Shown here: positions 1 to 9,090 of the stretch, piece by piece
Numbering within the stretch: position 1 is the stretch's first letter
Layout of the letters: every line of letters begins with the position of its first letter
Origin: Kitasatospora setae KM-6054
GTDB lineage: Bacteria; Actinomycetota; Actinomycetes; Streptomycetales; Streptomycetaceae
Assembly (NCBI RefSeq): GCF_000269985.1
Contig: NC_016109.1
Span: 7,963,001 to 8,027,000 of the forward strand
Length of the DNA: 64,000 nt
Direction: 5' to 3'
Position numbers and translations under genes: made by a program
Notes under the pieces: model-generated
The model's database searches: none
What the model saw: only the letters and a program-made list of their open reading frames with translations
What the model was told of the DNA's origin: nothing

Positions 1-297
1 GCGGGGCTGGCCGAGGACTACGCCGACGAACTGGTCGCCATGGTCGGCTCGTTCATGGCCTACCTGTGCGCCGCCTCCGGCCTCGACCCGCGGCCGGGCT
101 GGGCGCGCGCCACGGTGGTCACCTCCGGGAGCGAGCGCAGCGGCCTGAACCGGATGCGCACCACGCCGGGGGTGGCGCCCATCGTCATCGCGGACGAGCA
201 CCGCTTCGAGGTCGAGCACCGCGACCTGCTGCGCACCCCCGCCGTGGCCGAGACCGTGGCCGGCCTGCTCGCCGCCCGGCCGGAGGGGGGAGCGTGA
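1..297 (+). CDS. C-terminal end of an alpha/beta-hydrolase-like protein (possible Dieckmann cyclase)
   Basis: Only the last 98 codons are inside the window; the reading frame is open from base 1 and stops with TGA at 295-297. The fragment contains a His-rich stretch (ADEHRFEVEH) followed by a helix rich in Ala and Leu, which looks like the catalytic-His region and last helix of an alpha/beta hydrolase or thioesterase. It overlaps the next gene (NRPS) by GTGA, so the two are translationally coupled. In kirromycin- and factumycin-type clusters a Dieckmann cyclase of the KirHI/FacHI/TrdC family, which has an alpha/beta-hydrolase fold, works directly on the product of the beta-alanine NRPS to close the pyridone ring. 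The neighbour makes that role attractive here. The visible part is too short to separate a cyclase from a type II thioesterase. Confidence 0.5.
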   Translation, partial: AGLAEDYADELVAMVGSFMAYLCAASGLDPRPGWARATVVTSGSERSGLNRMRTTPGVAPIVIADEHRFEVEHRDLLRTPAVAETVAGLLAARPEGGA

Positions 298-3200
298 GCC
301 CCGGCGTTCCGGTCGGGGCCGTTCGCGCGTCCCGCAAGGAGACCGCCCTGTGGCTGCTCGACGAGCTGGTCCCGGACAGCGGTGCCAACAACCTGTCGCT
401 GGGCCTGCGGGTGCGCGGCCGCCTCGACGCCGCCGCCGCCGCGCAGGCCACCGCGCTCCTGCTGGAGCGCTTCGAGGTGCTGCGGACGGTCTTCCACCGC
501 GCGGACGCCGAGCTCACCAGATCCGTCCCGGCCGCGCAGGCCGTGCACCTGGAGGAGGCCGACCTCGGCGAGGAGGGGGAACGCGCCGCCCTGACCGCCT
601 TCGTCGCCCGCCCCTTCCGCGCCGACGGCAGCCCGCTGGTGCGGGCCCTGCTGCTGCACGGACCGGATCACGACGTGTACTGCCTGGCCCTCCACCACGC
701 CGTCTCGGACGTCCAGTCCACGGCGATCCTGCGCGCCGAGTTCGTCACGCTCTACGAGGCGGTGCTCGCCGGCGGGGCCCCCGCGCCGGTCGAGGTGCCC
801 GCCTGGCACGAGCCGGGTCCGTCCGAGGAGAGCCGCCGGTACTGGGCCGAGACCATGGCCGGATTCCGTTCCTCCGGGCTGGAGCTGTGGTGCGAGCGCG
901 CCGAGCAGCAGCCGGTCACCACACTGCGGGGCGACGAGGTGACCCACGTGCTGTCCCCCGAGGCCCTCGGGGTGGTGCGCCGCCTCCAGCGGGAGTTGCG
1001 GGCCCCGGAGTCGGTGGTCCTGCTCACCGCCTACGCGGTCCTGCTCGCCGCCCACGGAGCCGGCCCGGACCTGACCGTCGGTTCGCCGGTGAACTCCCGC
1101 ACCCGGGAGGCGGCGGACGCGGTCGGCTACCACAGCAACCTGGTCACGCTGCGTCTGACGCTCGACCGGGAGGCGAGCTTCCGGGACCTCGCGGCGCTAG
1201 CCCGCCGCACCTTCCTGGAGGCGATGGCCCACCAGGACGTGTCCGCCGACGACCTGCTCGACGTCGTCCAACGGGACGGCTCCGGCTGGCGCAACGTGCT
1301 GTTCAAGCACGTCTTCAACTACGTCCCCTACGTCGAGGACCAGCGCGCCTTCACGGTCGCCGGGGCCGACGCCGAACTCGTCGTCGTGGAGAACGGCTTC
1401 AGCCAGTTCGACCTGGAGTTCTTCGTCTCCTCCAGCAAGGACAAGGCCACCGTGCGCGCGGCGTTCTACACCGGCGCGCTGGACCGGTCCGACGTCGAAC
1501 TGATGGTCAGCCGCTACGACGCCCTGCTGGTCGCGGTAGGCGCCGCACCGGACGCGCCGATCGCCTCGCTGCCGACCTGGTCGGAGCGGGACCGCGCGGT
1601 CATCGACGCCGCCAACGCGACCGACCGCGCCGTCGAACCGCCGTCGGTGCTCGCGGGCTTCGCCCGGCGCGCCGCCGCCGAGCCGCAGGCGCCGGCCGTC
1701 CGGGACGGCGACAGCGTGGTGACGTACGGCGCGCTGTGGTCGGCCGCCGTCGACACGGCCGCCCGGCTGACCGGGGCCGGCGTGCGGCGCGGTGACGTCG
1801 TCGCCCTGCTGCTGCCGCGCGGCGCGGCCCTCGCGGCCGCGGTCTTCGGCACCTGGCTCGCGGGCGCGGCCTACCTGCCGCTCGACCCGAACCACCCCGA
1901 GGAGCGGCTGGCCCACCAGCTCGACGACGCGGGCGCCCGCACCGTGATCGTCGGCGCGGGGACCACGCCGCCGCCCGGCCCCCGCCCGGTGGCCGCGCCC
2001 GACTGCGCCACGGCCCCCGAGGTGCCGGTCGACCCGGCCGCCGTGACCGCCGGGCCCGACGACCTGGCCTACCTGATCTACACCTCGGGCTCGACCGGCC
2101 GCCCCAAGGGCATCCCGATCCCGCACCGCAGCCTGGTCAACCACGTCGTCGACTACGCCGAGCGGTTCGGCGTGGCCGGGTCCCCCCGGCCGACCGGCTG
2201 GCTGAGCACGTACAGCTTCGACACGTCCTCGCTGGAACTGATGATGCCGCTGCTGCACGGCGGCCACACGGTGGTGCTCCCCGACGAGGCGCGCACCGAC
2301 GGCGCCCTGCTCGCGGCGGCCGTCACCGCCCACGACATCGGCTTCCTCCAGGCCACCCCGACCACCTGGCGGCTGGTCGTCCGCGAGGACGCCGAGCTGA
2401 CGGCCGGCCGGACCGTCCTGAGCGGCGGCGAGCCGCTGCCCGCCGAGCTGGCCGACACGCTGCTCGCGGCCGGGGCCGACCTCTGGAACGTCTACGGCCC
2501 GACCGAGAGCACGATCTGGGCGACGGCCGGCCGGATGACCGCCCCCCGCACCGGCCGGGTGGACGTCGGCGCGCCCGTCGCCAACACCCGGATCTTCATC
2601 GCCGACCCGTACGGCCGCCCGCTGCCGATCGGCCTGCGCGGCGAGCTCTGCGTGGCCGGGATCGGCGTCGCGGAGGGCTACCACCGGCGGCCCGAGCTGA
2701 CCGCCGAGCGCTTCGGCGAGAACGCCGAGTACGGCCGCTTCCACCGCTCCGGGGACATCGGCCGCTGGCGCCCGGACGGCCGGATCGACCTGTACGGCCG
2801 GACCGACCGCCAGGTCAAGCTGCGCGGCAACCGGGTGGAACTGGCCGAGGTGGAGGCCGTGCTGGCCGGACACCCCGACGTCGAGGCGGCGGCCGTGGTC
2901 GTCGTCGGCGACCCCGGGGCGGACGGTTCGCTGGCGGCGTTCGTCCGGGTGCCCGGCCGGCCCGAGGCCGTCGACGAACTCTGGGACCACGCGCACAAGT
3001 CGCTGCCCCGCTCGGTGATACCGCACCGGTTCGTCGCGGTGGACGCCTTCCCGCGCACCGGCAGCGACAAGGTCGACTACCTGGCCCTCACCGACCTCGC
3101 GGCGAAGGACCGGGCCCCGGCCGCCGCCGGCCCCGCCGCGGCCACCGACGACGAGCTGACCGCGACGATCACCGCGCTCTTCGCCGAACTGCTGGAACGC

Positions 3201-3371
3201 CGGGACCTCCACCCCGGGGCGAACTTCTTCGCCAGCGGCGGGCACTCGCTGCTGGCGGTCGTGCTCGCCCAGCGGATCCGGGACCTCACCGGCGTCCGGC
3301 TCGCCCTCACCGACATGTTCGAGAACCCGACCCCCGCCGCGCTGGTCGACCGGCTGCGCCGGACCGCCTGA
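294..3371 (+). CDS. kirB: Stand-alone NRPS module C-A-PCP (KirB-like, terminal amino acid of the chain)
   Basis: 1025 aa from a GTG start at 294; the purine-rich RBS at 281-290 and the overlap with the previous stop decide this start over in-frame positions further upstream. Domain order is condensation (about 10-440, HHAVSD with His134/His135/Asp139), adenylation (about 455-930, YTSGSTGRPKG near residue 595, YGPTE, GDIGRW, VKLRG) and PCP (about 940-1025, GGHSLL with Ser985). There is no thioesterase or epimerase, so release must be by another protein. My manual reading of the specificity pocket is D-T-L-Q-L-G-V-I-W-K, close to the glycine code DILQLGLIWK. In kirromycin clusters the equivalent protein, KirB, adds beta-alanine at the end of the chain, and an aspartate decarboxylase gene lies downstream here too. 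The substrate is therefore ambiguous. The symbol is by analogy to kirromycin. Confidence 0.9.
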   Translation: MSPGVPVGAVRASRKETALWLLDELVPDSGANNLSLGLRVRGRLDAAAAAQATALLLERFEVLRTVFHRADAELTRSVPAAQAVHLEEADLGEEGERAALTAFVARPFRADGSPLVRALLLHGPDHDVYCLALHHAVSDVQSTAILRAEFVTLYEAVLAGGAPAPVEVPAWHEPGPSEESRRYWAETMAGFRSSGLELWCERAEQQPVTTLRGDEVTHVLSPEALGVVRRLQRELRAPESVVLLTAYAVLLAAHGAGPDLTVGSPVNSRTREAADAVGYHSNLVTLRLTLDREASFRDLAALARRTFLEAMAHQDVSADDLLDVVQRDGSGWRNVLFKHVFNYVPYVEDQRAFTVAGADAELVVVENGFSQFDLEFFVSSSKDKATVRAAFYTGALDRSDVELMVSRYDALLVAVGAAPDAPIASLPTWSERDRAVIDAANATDRAVEPPSVLAGFARRAAAEPQAPAVRDGDSVVTYGALWSAAVDTAARLTGAGVRRGDVVALLLPRGAALAAAVFGTWLAGAAYLPLDPNHPEERLAHQLDDAGARTVIVGAGTTPPPGPRPVAAPDCATAPEVPVDPAAVTAGPDDLAYLIYTSGSTGRPKGIPIPHRSLVNHVVDYAERFGVAGSPRPTGWLSTYSFDTSSLELMMPLLHGGHTVVLPDEARTDGALLAAAVTAHDIGFLQATPTTWRLVVREDAELTAGRTVLSGGEPLPAELADTLLAAGADLWNVYGPTESTIWATAGRMTAPRTGRVDVGAPVANTRIFIADPYGRPLPIGLRGELCVAGIGVAEGYHRRPELTAERFGENAEYGRFHRSGDIGRWRPDGRIDLYGRTDRQVKLRGNRVELAEVEAVLAGHPDVEAAAVVVVGDPGADGSLAAFVRVPGRPEAVDELWDHAHKSLPRSVIPHRFVAVDAFPRTGSDKVDYLALTDLAAKDRAPAAAGPAAATDDELTATITALFAELLERRDLHPGANFFASGGHSLLAVVLAQRIRDLTGVRLALTDMFENPTPAALVDRLRRTA

Positions 3372-3409
3372 CCGGACCCCCCGACCGGACCCCGAAGGAG
3401 CCACACCCC

Positions 3410-4411
3410 ATGGAGATCCTCAAGCTGGCCGTCAGCGGCTGGTTCGCCCGCGCGCTGGCCGTCGCCGCCCGGCTGGAGATCGCGGACGTTCTCGGCGACG
3501 GGTCGATGACCGCCGCCGAACTGGCCAAGCGCACCGAGACCGACCCCGACGTGCTGTACCGGCTGCTGCAGATGCTCACCGTCCCGGGCATCCTGGAGCG
3601 GGACGGCGACGCGTTCCGGCTCGCCGAGGCCTACGCGCCGCTCCGGGCCGACCACCCGTTCACCCAGCGCCACTTCGCGATCCTCTCGGCCGAGCTGTAC
3701 GACGACGCCTTCGCCGGCCTGATGCACACCGTCAAGACCGGCCGCTCCGGATTCCAGGAGGTGTTCGGGGAGTCGCTGTACGCCTACCTGGAGACCCACC
3801 CGGAGACCGCCGAACTGTTCGACCAGGGCATGATCGACCTGGCCGCGCCGGTCGCCCACTGCCTGGTCCAGCAGCACGACTTCAGCGGTGCCGCGACCGT
3901 CGTCGACGTCGGCGGCGGCAGCGGCGGCCTGCTCCCGGGCATCCTCGGCGCCCACCCCGGGCTCAAGGGCGTCGTCGCCGACCGGGCCAGCGTCTGCGCC
4001 CGCGGCACGGCCGCCCTCGGCCGGGTCCGCGACCAGGAGGTGCTCGACCGGATCAGCTACGTGCCGAGCGACTTCTTCGCGTCCGTCCCCGCCGGGGCCG
4101 ACCGCTACCTGCTGAAGAACGTGCTGCACGACTGGACGTACGACAACTGCGTGCGCATCCTGCGGACCGTCGCCACCGCGATGGCCGAGAGCCCGGCCGA
4201 CGCCCGGCTGCTCGTGCTGGAGCCGCTGGTGGAGAACGACATCGACGGCTGGCGCGCGATGTTCCAGGCGGTGGCGTGCGACGAGGGCACCCTCGGCCTG
4301 GACGAGCCGGCGATGCGCCGGGCCCTGGAGGAGGGCGGCTTCACCGTCGCGTCGGTGACCCAGCTGCCCACCGGCCACAAGGTCCTCGAAGCCGCCCTGC
4401 GGGCCGCCTGA
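3410..4411 (+). CDS. SAM-dependent O-methyltransferase-family protein (tailoring)
   Basis: 333 aa with a clear RBS (gaaggag) 11 bases upstream of ATG 3410. The N-terminal part (about 1-100) is a winged-helix dimerisation domain of the kind seen in small-molecule methyltransferases related to acetylserotonin O-methyltransferase. The C-terminal Rossmann domain carries the SAM motif VVDVGGGSGG near residue 165-175 and the family motif KNVLHDW with His240 as candidate base. It lies between the NRPS and the trans AT gene and ends 2 bases before the next start, so it belongs to the operon. Kirromycin itself needs only one O-methyl group, and a second methyltransferase of another fold lies at 10779-11738. 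This extra enzyme could therefore N- or O-methylate the pyridone or another hydroxyl, as in aurodox, which is N-methyl-kirromycin. The acceptor is inference. Confidence 0.85.
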   Translation: MEILKLAVSGWFARALAVAARLEIADVLGDGSMTAAELAKRTETDPDVLYRLLQMLTVPGILERDGDAFRLAEAYAPLRADHPFTQRHFAILSAELYDDAFAGLMHTVKTGRSGFQEVFGESLYAYLETHPETAELFDQGMIDLAAPVAHCLVQQHDFSGAATVVDVGGGSGGLLPGILGAHPGLKGVVADRASVCARGTAALGRVRDQEVLDRISYVPSDFFASVPAGADRYLLKNVLHDWTYDNCVRILRTVATAMAESPADARLLVLEPLVENDIDGWRAMFQAVACDEGTLGLDEPAMRRALEEGGFTVASVTQLPTGHKVLEAALRAA

Positions 4412-4413
4412 CC

Positions 4414-7400
4414 ATGCTCACACCGGTCTTCCTGTTCGCGGGCCAGGGCTCCCAGTACCACGGCATGGGCAAGTGGCTCCACGGGGCCGACGCCGTGTTC
4501 CGGGAGACCCTCGACTCCCTGGACGCCGTCGTCCGCGACCTCCGGGGCGACTCCGTGGTCGCCGCCATCCACGGCGGCGGCCACGGCCCCGAGCGGCCGA
4601 TGACACGGCTGTCGCTGACCCAGCCGGCCATCTTCATGGTCGAGTACGCCCTGGCGCGGATGCTGCGTTCGCACGGCTTCGAGCCGGCGGCGGTGCTCGG
4701 CGCCAGCCTGGGCGAGGTCGCGGCCGCCGCGGTGGCCGGCATGGTCGACCCCGAGGAGTGCCTGGCCTCCCTGCTGCGGCAGGTGGAGCTCTTCGAGGCG
4801 GAGTGCCCCCGCGGCGGCATGCTCGCGGTGCTCGCCGACGTCGGCCTCGCCCGGCGGGACCCCGTCCTCGCCCGCGCGCACGTGGCCGCGGTGAACTCGC
4901 CGGAGAACTTCGTCCTCGCCTCGACGGCCGCGGAACTGGACCGGATCGAGCGCCACCTCCAGGCCGCCGGCACGCTCTGCCAGCGGCTGCCCGTGCTCTA
5001 CCCCTTCCACTCGCCGCTGATCGACCCGATGGAGGGCGCCTTCAAGGACCTGGTCGGCTCGCTGACCACCAGGCCCGCGACGACACCGCTGATCTCCGGA
5101 ACCACCGGGGCGGCCGTGCGGATCATCGACCCGAACCACCTGTGGCGGGTGCTGCGCGACCCGTTCGACCTGACCAAGGCGCTCGGCCCGCTGCTGGCCC
5201 GGGACGACCTGCTCTTCCTGGACCTCGGCCCGTCCGGGTCGATGGCCAACCTGGTGCGCGCGGCCCTGCCGAAGGGCAGCTCGTCCCGGGTCATGCCGCT
5301 GCTGTCCCCGTACGCCCGCGAGGAGGTGCTCCACCGGGCCGTGCTCGACGCGCGCCCCGCCCTCGCCACCCCCGCCCGACGAACCGAGGTGACACCCGTG
5401 ACCGCTCCGACGGCCGTGCCCGCCCGACCCGCCGTCGACACCGGGCCGCCCGACGCCGGCCCGGGGACGCTCGAGGTCTGGGTCTTCCCCGGACAGGGCG
5501 CGCAGGCCAAGGGCATGGGCCGGGAGCTGTTCGACCGCTACCCCGAGCTGGTGGCCAGGGCCGACGCCGTGCTCGGCTACTCCGTCCGCGAACTGTGCCT
5601 GGAGGACCCGGGCCGCAACCTGCGCGACACCCGGTACACCCAGCCCGCGCTGTACGTCGTCAACGCGCTCGGCTGGCTGGCGGCCGTCCAGGAGGGCGGC
5701 CGGCTGCCCGACTACGTCCTCGGCCACAGCCTCGGGGAGTTCGTCGCGCTGTTCGCCGCCGGGGTGTACGACTTCGAGACCGGACTGCGGCTGGTCGCCG
5801 AGCGCGGCCGGCTGATGGGCGAGGTCACCGGCGGCACGATGGCCGCGGTCTCCGGCGTGGACGCCGGGCTCGTCCGGCAGGTGCTCCGGGACCACGCCCT
5901 CGACGAGCTCGACCTCGCCAACGACAACGCGCCCACCCAGACGGTGATCGCCGGCCCGGTCGAGGCGGTCGACCGGGCGCTGCCGCTGCTCAAGGAGGCG
6001 GGCGCCCGCTGCGCACCGCTCAACGTCAGCGCGCCGTTCCACAGCCGCTACATGGCGCGGGCCGCCGAGGAGTTCGGACGGCTGCTGGACGCCACCCCCT
6101 TCGCCGCCCCCAAGATCCCGGTGATCGGCAACGTCGAGGCCAGGCCCTACCGGGCGGGCGAGGTGGCCGCCACGCTCCGCCGGCAGATCGTCTCGCCGGT
6201 CCGCTGGACGGACAGCGTCCGGCTGCTCATGGCGCTGGGCGACTTCCGGGTGCGGGAAATCGGCCCCGGGCAGGTGCTGACCAAGCTGATCGACCGGATC
6301 CGGAACGAGGCCGCCCCGCTGCCGGCCGCGGAGCTCCCGGCCGGGGAGGTCCCGAGCAGGGAGGCCCCGATCGCGGAGGTCCCGGCCGTGGCGGCGCGGG
6401 CCGCCCGGGGCCCCGGTGAGCTGGGGTCGGCGGCCTTCCGCCGCGACTACGGGGTCCGCCTCGCCTACGCCGCGGGCGGGATGCGCCTCGGCATCGGCTC
6501 GGTCGACCTGGTCGCCCGGATGGCGCGGGCCGGTCTGCTCTCCTTCTTCGGCGCCGCCGGGCTCCCCGCGGCCGAGGTGGGCGCGGCCGTGGCCCGGATC
6601 CGGGACCTCGCCCCGGCCGGCGCGCCGTTCGGCGTCAACGTCACCCACGACCCGTTCGACCCGGGAGCGGAGGACGAGCTGGTCGACCTGCTGATCCGGC
6701 ACGACGTCCGGTTCGTGGAGGCCGCCACGCACGTGGAGGTGACGCCCGCGCTGGTGCGGCACCGCCTCACCGGGGCCCGGTCGCGGCCGGACGGCACCGT
6801 CCACGTGCCCCGCAGGCTGCTGGCCAAGGTGACCCGCCCGGACACGGCGCGCCTGTTCCTCTCGCCGCCGCCCGCCGCGCTCGCCCGGCAGCTGGTGGCG
6901 GAGGGGCTGCTCACCGCCGAGGAGGCGGCGGTCGGCGAGCGCGTCGCGCTGGCGGACGACGTCTGCGCGGTCGGCGACGCCGGCGACCACTCGGACCTGG
7001 CGGCGCTGTGGGCGCTGCTGCCCTCGCTGCGCCGACTGCGCTCGGAGCTCGGGGGAGTCGCCCGGGCCGTGCGGATCGGCGCCGGCGGCGGCATCGGCGC
7101 ACCGGAGTCGGCGGCCGCGGCCTTCGTCCTGGGCGCCGACTTCGTCCTCACCGGCTCGGTCAACCTGTGCACGGCCGAGAGCGGCATCAGCCCGGCCGCC
7201 AAGGACCTGCTGCAGCAGGCCGACGTGCACGACACGGCGTTCGCGCCGTACGGCGGCCTGTTCGAACTCGGCGGCCGGGCCCGGGTGTTCCGCCGGGGCG
7301 TGCTGTTCCACGCCAGGGCGGCCAAGCTCTACGACCTGTGGCGCAACCACGACTCCTGGGACGCCGTGCCCGGCGCGGTGCGCGCCAAGGTGGAACGCGA

Positions 7401-7725
7401 CTACCTCGGCGCCCCGTTCGACGAGGTGTACGCGCGGCTCGGCCACCCCGCCGGACCCGGCACCGACCCCAAGCGGCGGATGGCGCTGGTCTTCCGCTGG
7501 TACTGCGCGCAGGCCAGTGCCTGGGCCATCGAGGGCACCCCGGACCGGGTCGCCGACTACCAGATCCCCTGCGGCCCGGCGCTGGGCGCCTGCAACCGCT
7601 GGCTGGAGCACACCCCGCTGCGCGACTGGCGGGAGCGCCACGCCGACGAACTGGCCGACCGCCTGATGACCGAGGCCGCCGCCGTCGGCGCCGCCACCGC
7701 CACCGCTGCCACCGCTGCCGCCTGA
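4414..7725 (+). CDS. kirCI: Trans-acting AT-AT-ER protein (KirCI-like)
   Basis: 1103 aa. ATG 4414 lies 2 bases after the preceding stop and opens with the AT motif LFAGQGSQYHGMG. AT1 (about 1-310) has nucleophile Ser98 in GASLGE and His199, but Gln123 stands where malonyl-ATs have a conserved Arg; that change marks acyl-hydrolase (proof-reading) domains such as PedC. AT2 (about 350-650) has GHSLGE (Ser439), the ERGRLM Arg (Arg464) and PFHSR (His543) of malonyl-specific enzymes, so it is the likely loader of malonyl units onto the AT-less modules. The remainder (about 670-1095) is a PfaD-like FMN enoyl reductase of the nitronate-monooxygenase superfamily, with a glycine-rich GAGGGIG and a GADFVLTGSVN stretch. 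The same AT-AT-ER layout is known in MmpC of mupirocin. The kirromycin-type product has no obviously fully reduced unit made by this window, so the ER substrate is unclear. Confidence 0.9.
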   Translation: MLTPVFLFAGQGSQYHGMGKWLHGADAVFRETLDSLDAVVRDLRGDSVVAAIHGGGHGPERPMTRLSLTQPAIFMVEYALARMLRSHGFEPAAVLGASLGEVAAAAVAGMVDPEECLASLLRQVELFEAECPRGGMLAVLADVGLARRDPVLARAHVAAVNSPENFVLASTAAELDRIERHLQAAGTLCQRLPVLYPFHSPLIDPMEGAFKDLVGSLTTRPATTPLISGTTGAAVRIIDPNHLWRVLRDPFDLTKALGPLLARDDLLFLDLGPSGSMANLVRAALPKGSSSRVMPLLSPYAREEVLHRAVLDARPALATPARRTEVTPVTAPTAVPARPAVDTGPPDAGPGTLEVWVFPGQGAQAKGMGRELFDRYPELVARADAVLGYSVRELCLEDPGRNLRDTRYTQPALYVVNALGWLAAVQEGGRLPDYVLGHSLGEFVALFAAGVYDFETGLRLVAERGRLMGEVTGGTMAAVSGVDAGLVRQVLRDHALDELDLANDNAPTQTVIAGPVEAVDRALPLLKEAGARCAPLNVSAPFHSRYMARAAEEFGRLLDATPFAAPKIPVIGNVEARPYRAGEVAATLRRQIVSPVRWTDSVRLLMALGDFRVREIGPGQVLTKLIDRIRNEAAPLPAAELPAGEVPSREAPIAEVPAVAARAARGPGELGSAAFRRDYGVRLAYAAGGMRLGIGSVDLVARMARAGLLSFFGAAGLPAAEVGAAVARIRDLAPAGAPFGVNVTHDPFDPGAEDELVDLLIRHDVRFVEAATHVEVTPALVRHRLTGARSRPDGTVHVPRRLLAKVTRPDTARLFLSPPPAALARQLVAEGLLTAEEAAVGERVALADDVCAVGDAGDHSDLAALWALLPSLRRLRSELGGVARAVRIGAGGGIGAPESAAAAFVLGADFVLTGSVNLCTAESGISPAAKDLLQQADVHDTAFAPYGGLFELGGRARVFRRGVLFHARAAKLYDLWRNHDSWDAVPGAVRAKVERDYLGAPFDEVYARLGHPAGPGTDPKRRMALVFRWYCAQASAWAIEGTPDRVADYQIPCGPALGACNRWLEHTPLRDWRERHADELADRLMTEAAAVGAATATAATAAA

Positions 7726-7803
7726 CCCGCCGCGATCCACCGTGCCGACCCGGCCGCCTGACCCGGCCCGATCGAGACGCCGAACGAGGAGCGAGCTGAC
7801 CCC

Positions 7804-9090
7804 ATGACCGACACCGCCGTGCCCGAGCACCCGCACGACGCCGACGGACCCGCCGCAACCAGCGGACCGGACCCGTTCGCCAGCGAGTTCGACCTGTCCG
7901 ACCCGGCGTTCATCACCGACCCCGCGGCGGGCGAACGCTGGCTCTCCGGCCCCCGCCCGGTCTGCCGCGGCAAGTTCGCCGACGGCAGCGACATCTGGGT
8001 GGCCACCGGCTACCAGGACGTCAGGAAGGTCCTGGGCGAGCCGACCCTGCGCAGCCGCCCGCCGGGCGACTCCCACCGGCAGAGCATGCTCAGCCGGGGC
8101 GTCCCCGAGGACATCGTCGACATGTTCGACTCGACCCTGCTGACCATGGACGGCGCCGACCACATGCGGGTGCGCCGGCTCGTCACCCGGGCGCTGTCCG
8201 CGCGCCGGATGCAGGCGCTCTCCCCGGCGATCGCCCGGGTGGCCGAGCGCCTGCTGGACGGCCTGGCGGCCGAGCCCGAGCCCGACCTGATCGCGCACTA
8301 CGCCCACCCGCTGGCCATCATCGTGATCTGCGAACTGCTCGGCGTGGACGAGGAGTACCGCGAGCAGTGGCGCGAGTGGAGCGAGACGCTGGCCCAGGCC
8401 CTGCGGCCCGACCCCGAGCAGTTCGCCCCGGCCGTGCGCGGCATGGCCGGCGTGACCCGCAAGCTGATCGACGCCCGCCGGGCCGCGCCCAGGGACGACC
8501 TGATCTCCGAGCTCGTCGAGGCGCAGGAGGACGACAGCGAGCGGCTGAACGACGACGAGCTGGTGGCCCTGGCCATGGTCCTGGTGCAGGCCGGCCACGA
8601 GACGGTCCGCAACCTCATCGCGCTCGGCGCCCTCGCCCTGCTCCAGCACCCCGACCAGCTGCGGCTGTTCAAGGAGAACCCCGGGATCGGCGACCGCGCG
8701 GTGGCCGAACTGGTGCGCCACACCGCGCCGGTGAAGCACACCTTCCGGCGCTTCGCCACCGAGCCGGTCGAGATCGGCGGAGTGACGGTGCGGCCGGGCG
8801 AGGCCGTCCAGGTGGTGCTGGCGGCCGCCAACCGCGACCCGGCGGAGTTCGAGCACCCGGAGCGCCTGGACCTCACCCGCGAGCACAACCCGCACCTCGG
8901 CTTCGGCCGCGGCGCCCACTACTGCCTGGGGGGCAGCCTCGCCCTCATCGAGGGTGAGATAGCCCTGACCAGCCTGTTCGACCGGTTCCCCGACCTGCGG
9001 CCGGCCGTCGACCCGGCGGAGATCGCGCCGCGCTACCTGCTCGCCATGCAACGGTTCCCGGTGCTGCTGTCACCGGAGGAAGAGAAGTGA
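7804..9090 (+). CDS. Cytochrome P450 (CYP105/107-like), tailoring oxidase
   Basis: 428 aa from ATG 7804 after a 78-base gap. It has the full soluble bacterial P450 signature: I-helix AGHETV (Thr267), the ExxR of the K helix (ELVRH) and the haem loop GFGRGAHYCLG with ligand Cys374. There is no membrane anchor, so it should be cytoplasmic and use ferredoxin partners encoded elsewhere. It is one of two adjacent P450s, and the second starts inside its stop codon, so the pair is co-translated. Kirromycin clusters also carry a pair (KirOI/KirOII). Hydroxylations and ether formation of the tetrahydropyran/tetrahydrofuran part or pyridone oxidation are the steps that need them. Which P450 does which step cannot be read from sequence. 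Confidence 0.93.
   Translation: MTDTAVPEHPHDADGPAATSGPDPFASEFDLSDPAFITDPAAGERWLSGPRPVCRGKFADGSDIWVATGYQDVRKVLGEPTLRSRPPGDSHRQSMLSRGVPEDIVDMFDSTLLTMDGADHMRVRRLVTRALSARRMQALSPAIARVAERLLDGLAAEPEPDLIAHYAHPLAIIVICELLGVDEEYREQWREWSETLAQALRPDPEQFAPAVRGMAGVTRKLIDARRAAPRDDLISELVEAQEDDSERLNDDELVALAMVLVQAGHETVRNLIALGALALLQHPDQLRLFKENPGIGDRAVAELVRHTAPVKHTFRRFATEPVEIGGVTVRPGEAVQVVLAAANRDPAEFEHPERLDLTREHNPHLGFGRGAHYCLGGSLALIEGEIALTSLFDRFPDLRPAVDPAEIAPRYLLAMQRFPVLLSPEEEK

Noticed and set aside
66..293. An upstream start at 66 for the first NRPS gene
   Set aside because: It would add 76 Arg/Pro-rich residues overlapping the previous gene; GTG 294 has an RBS and a coupled overlap, and the condensation domain begins soon after it.
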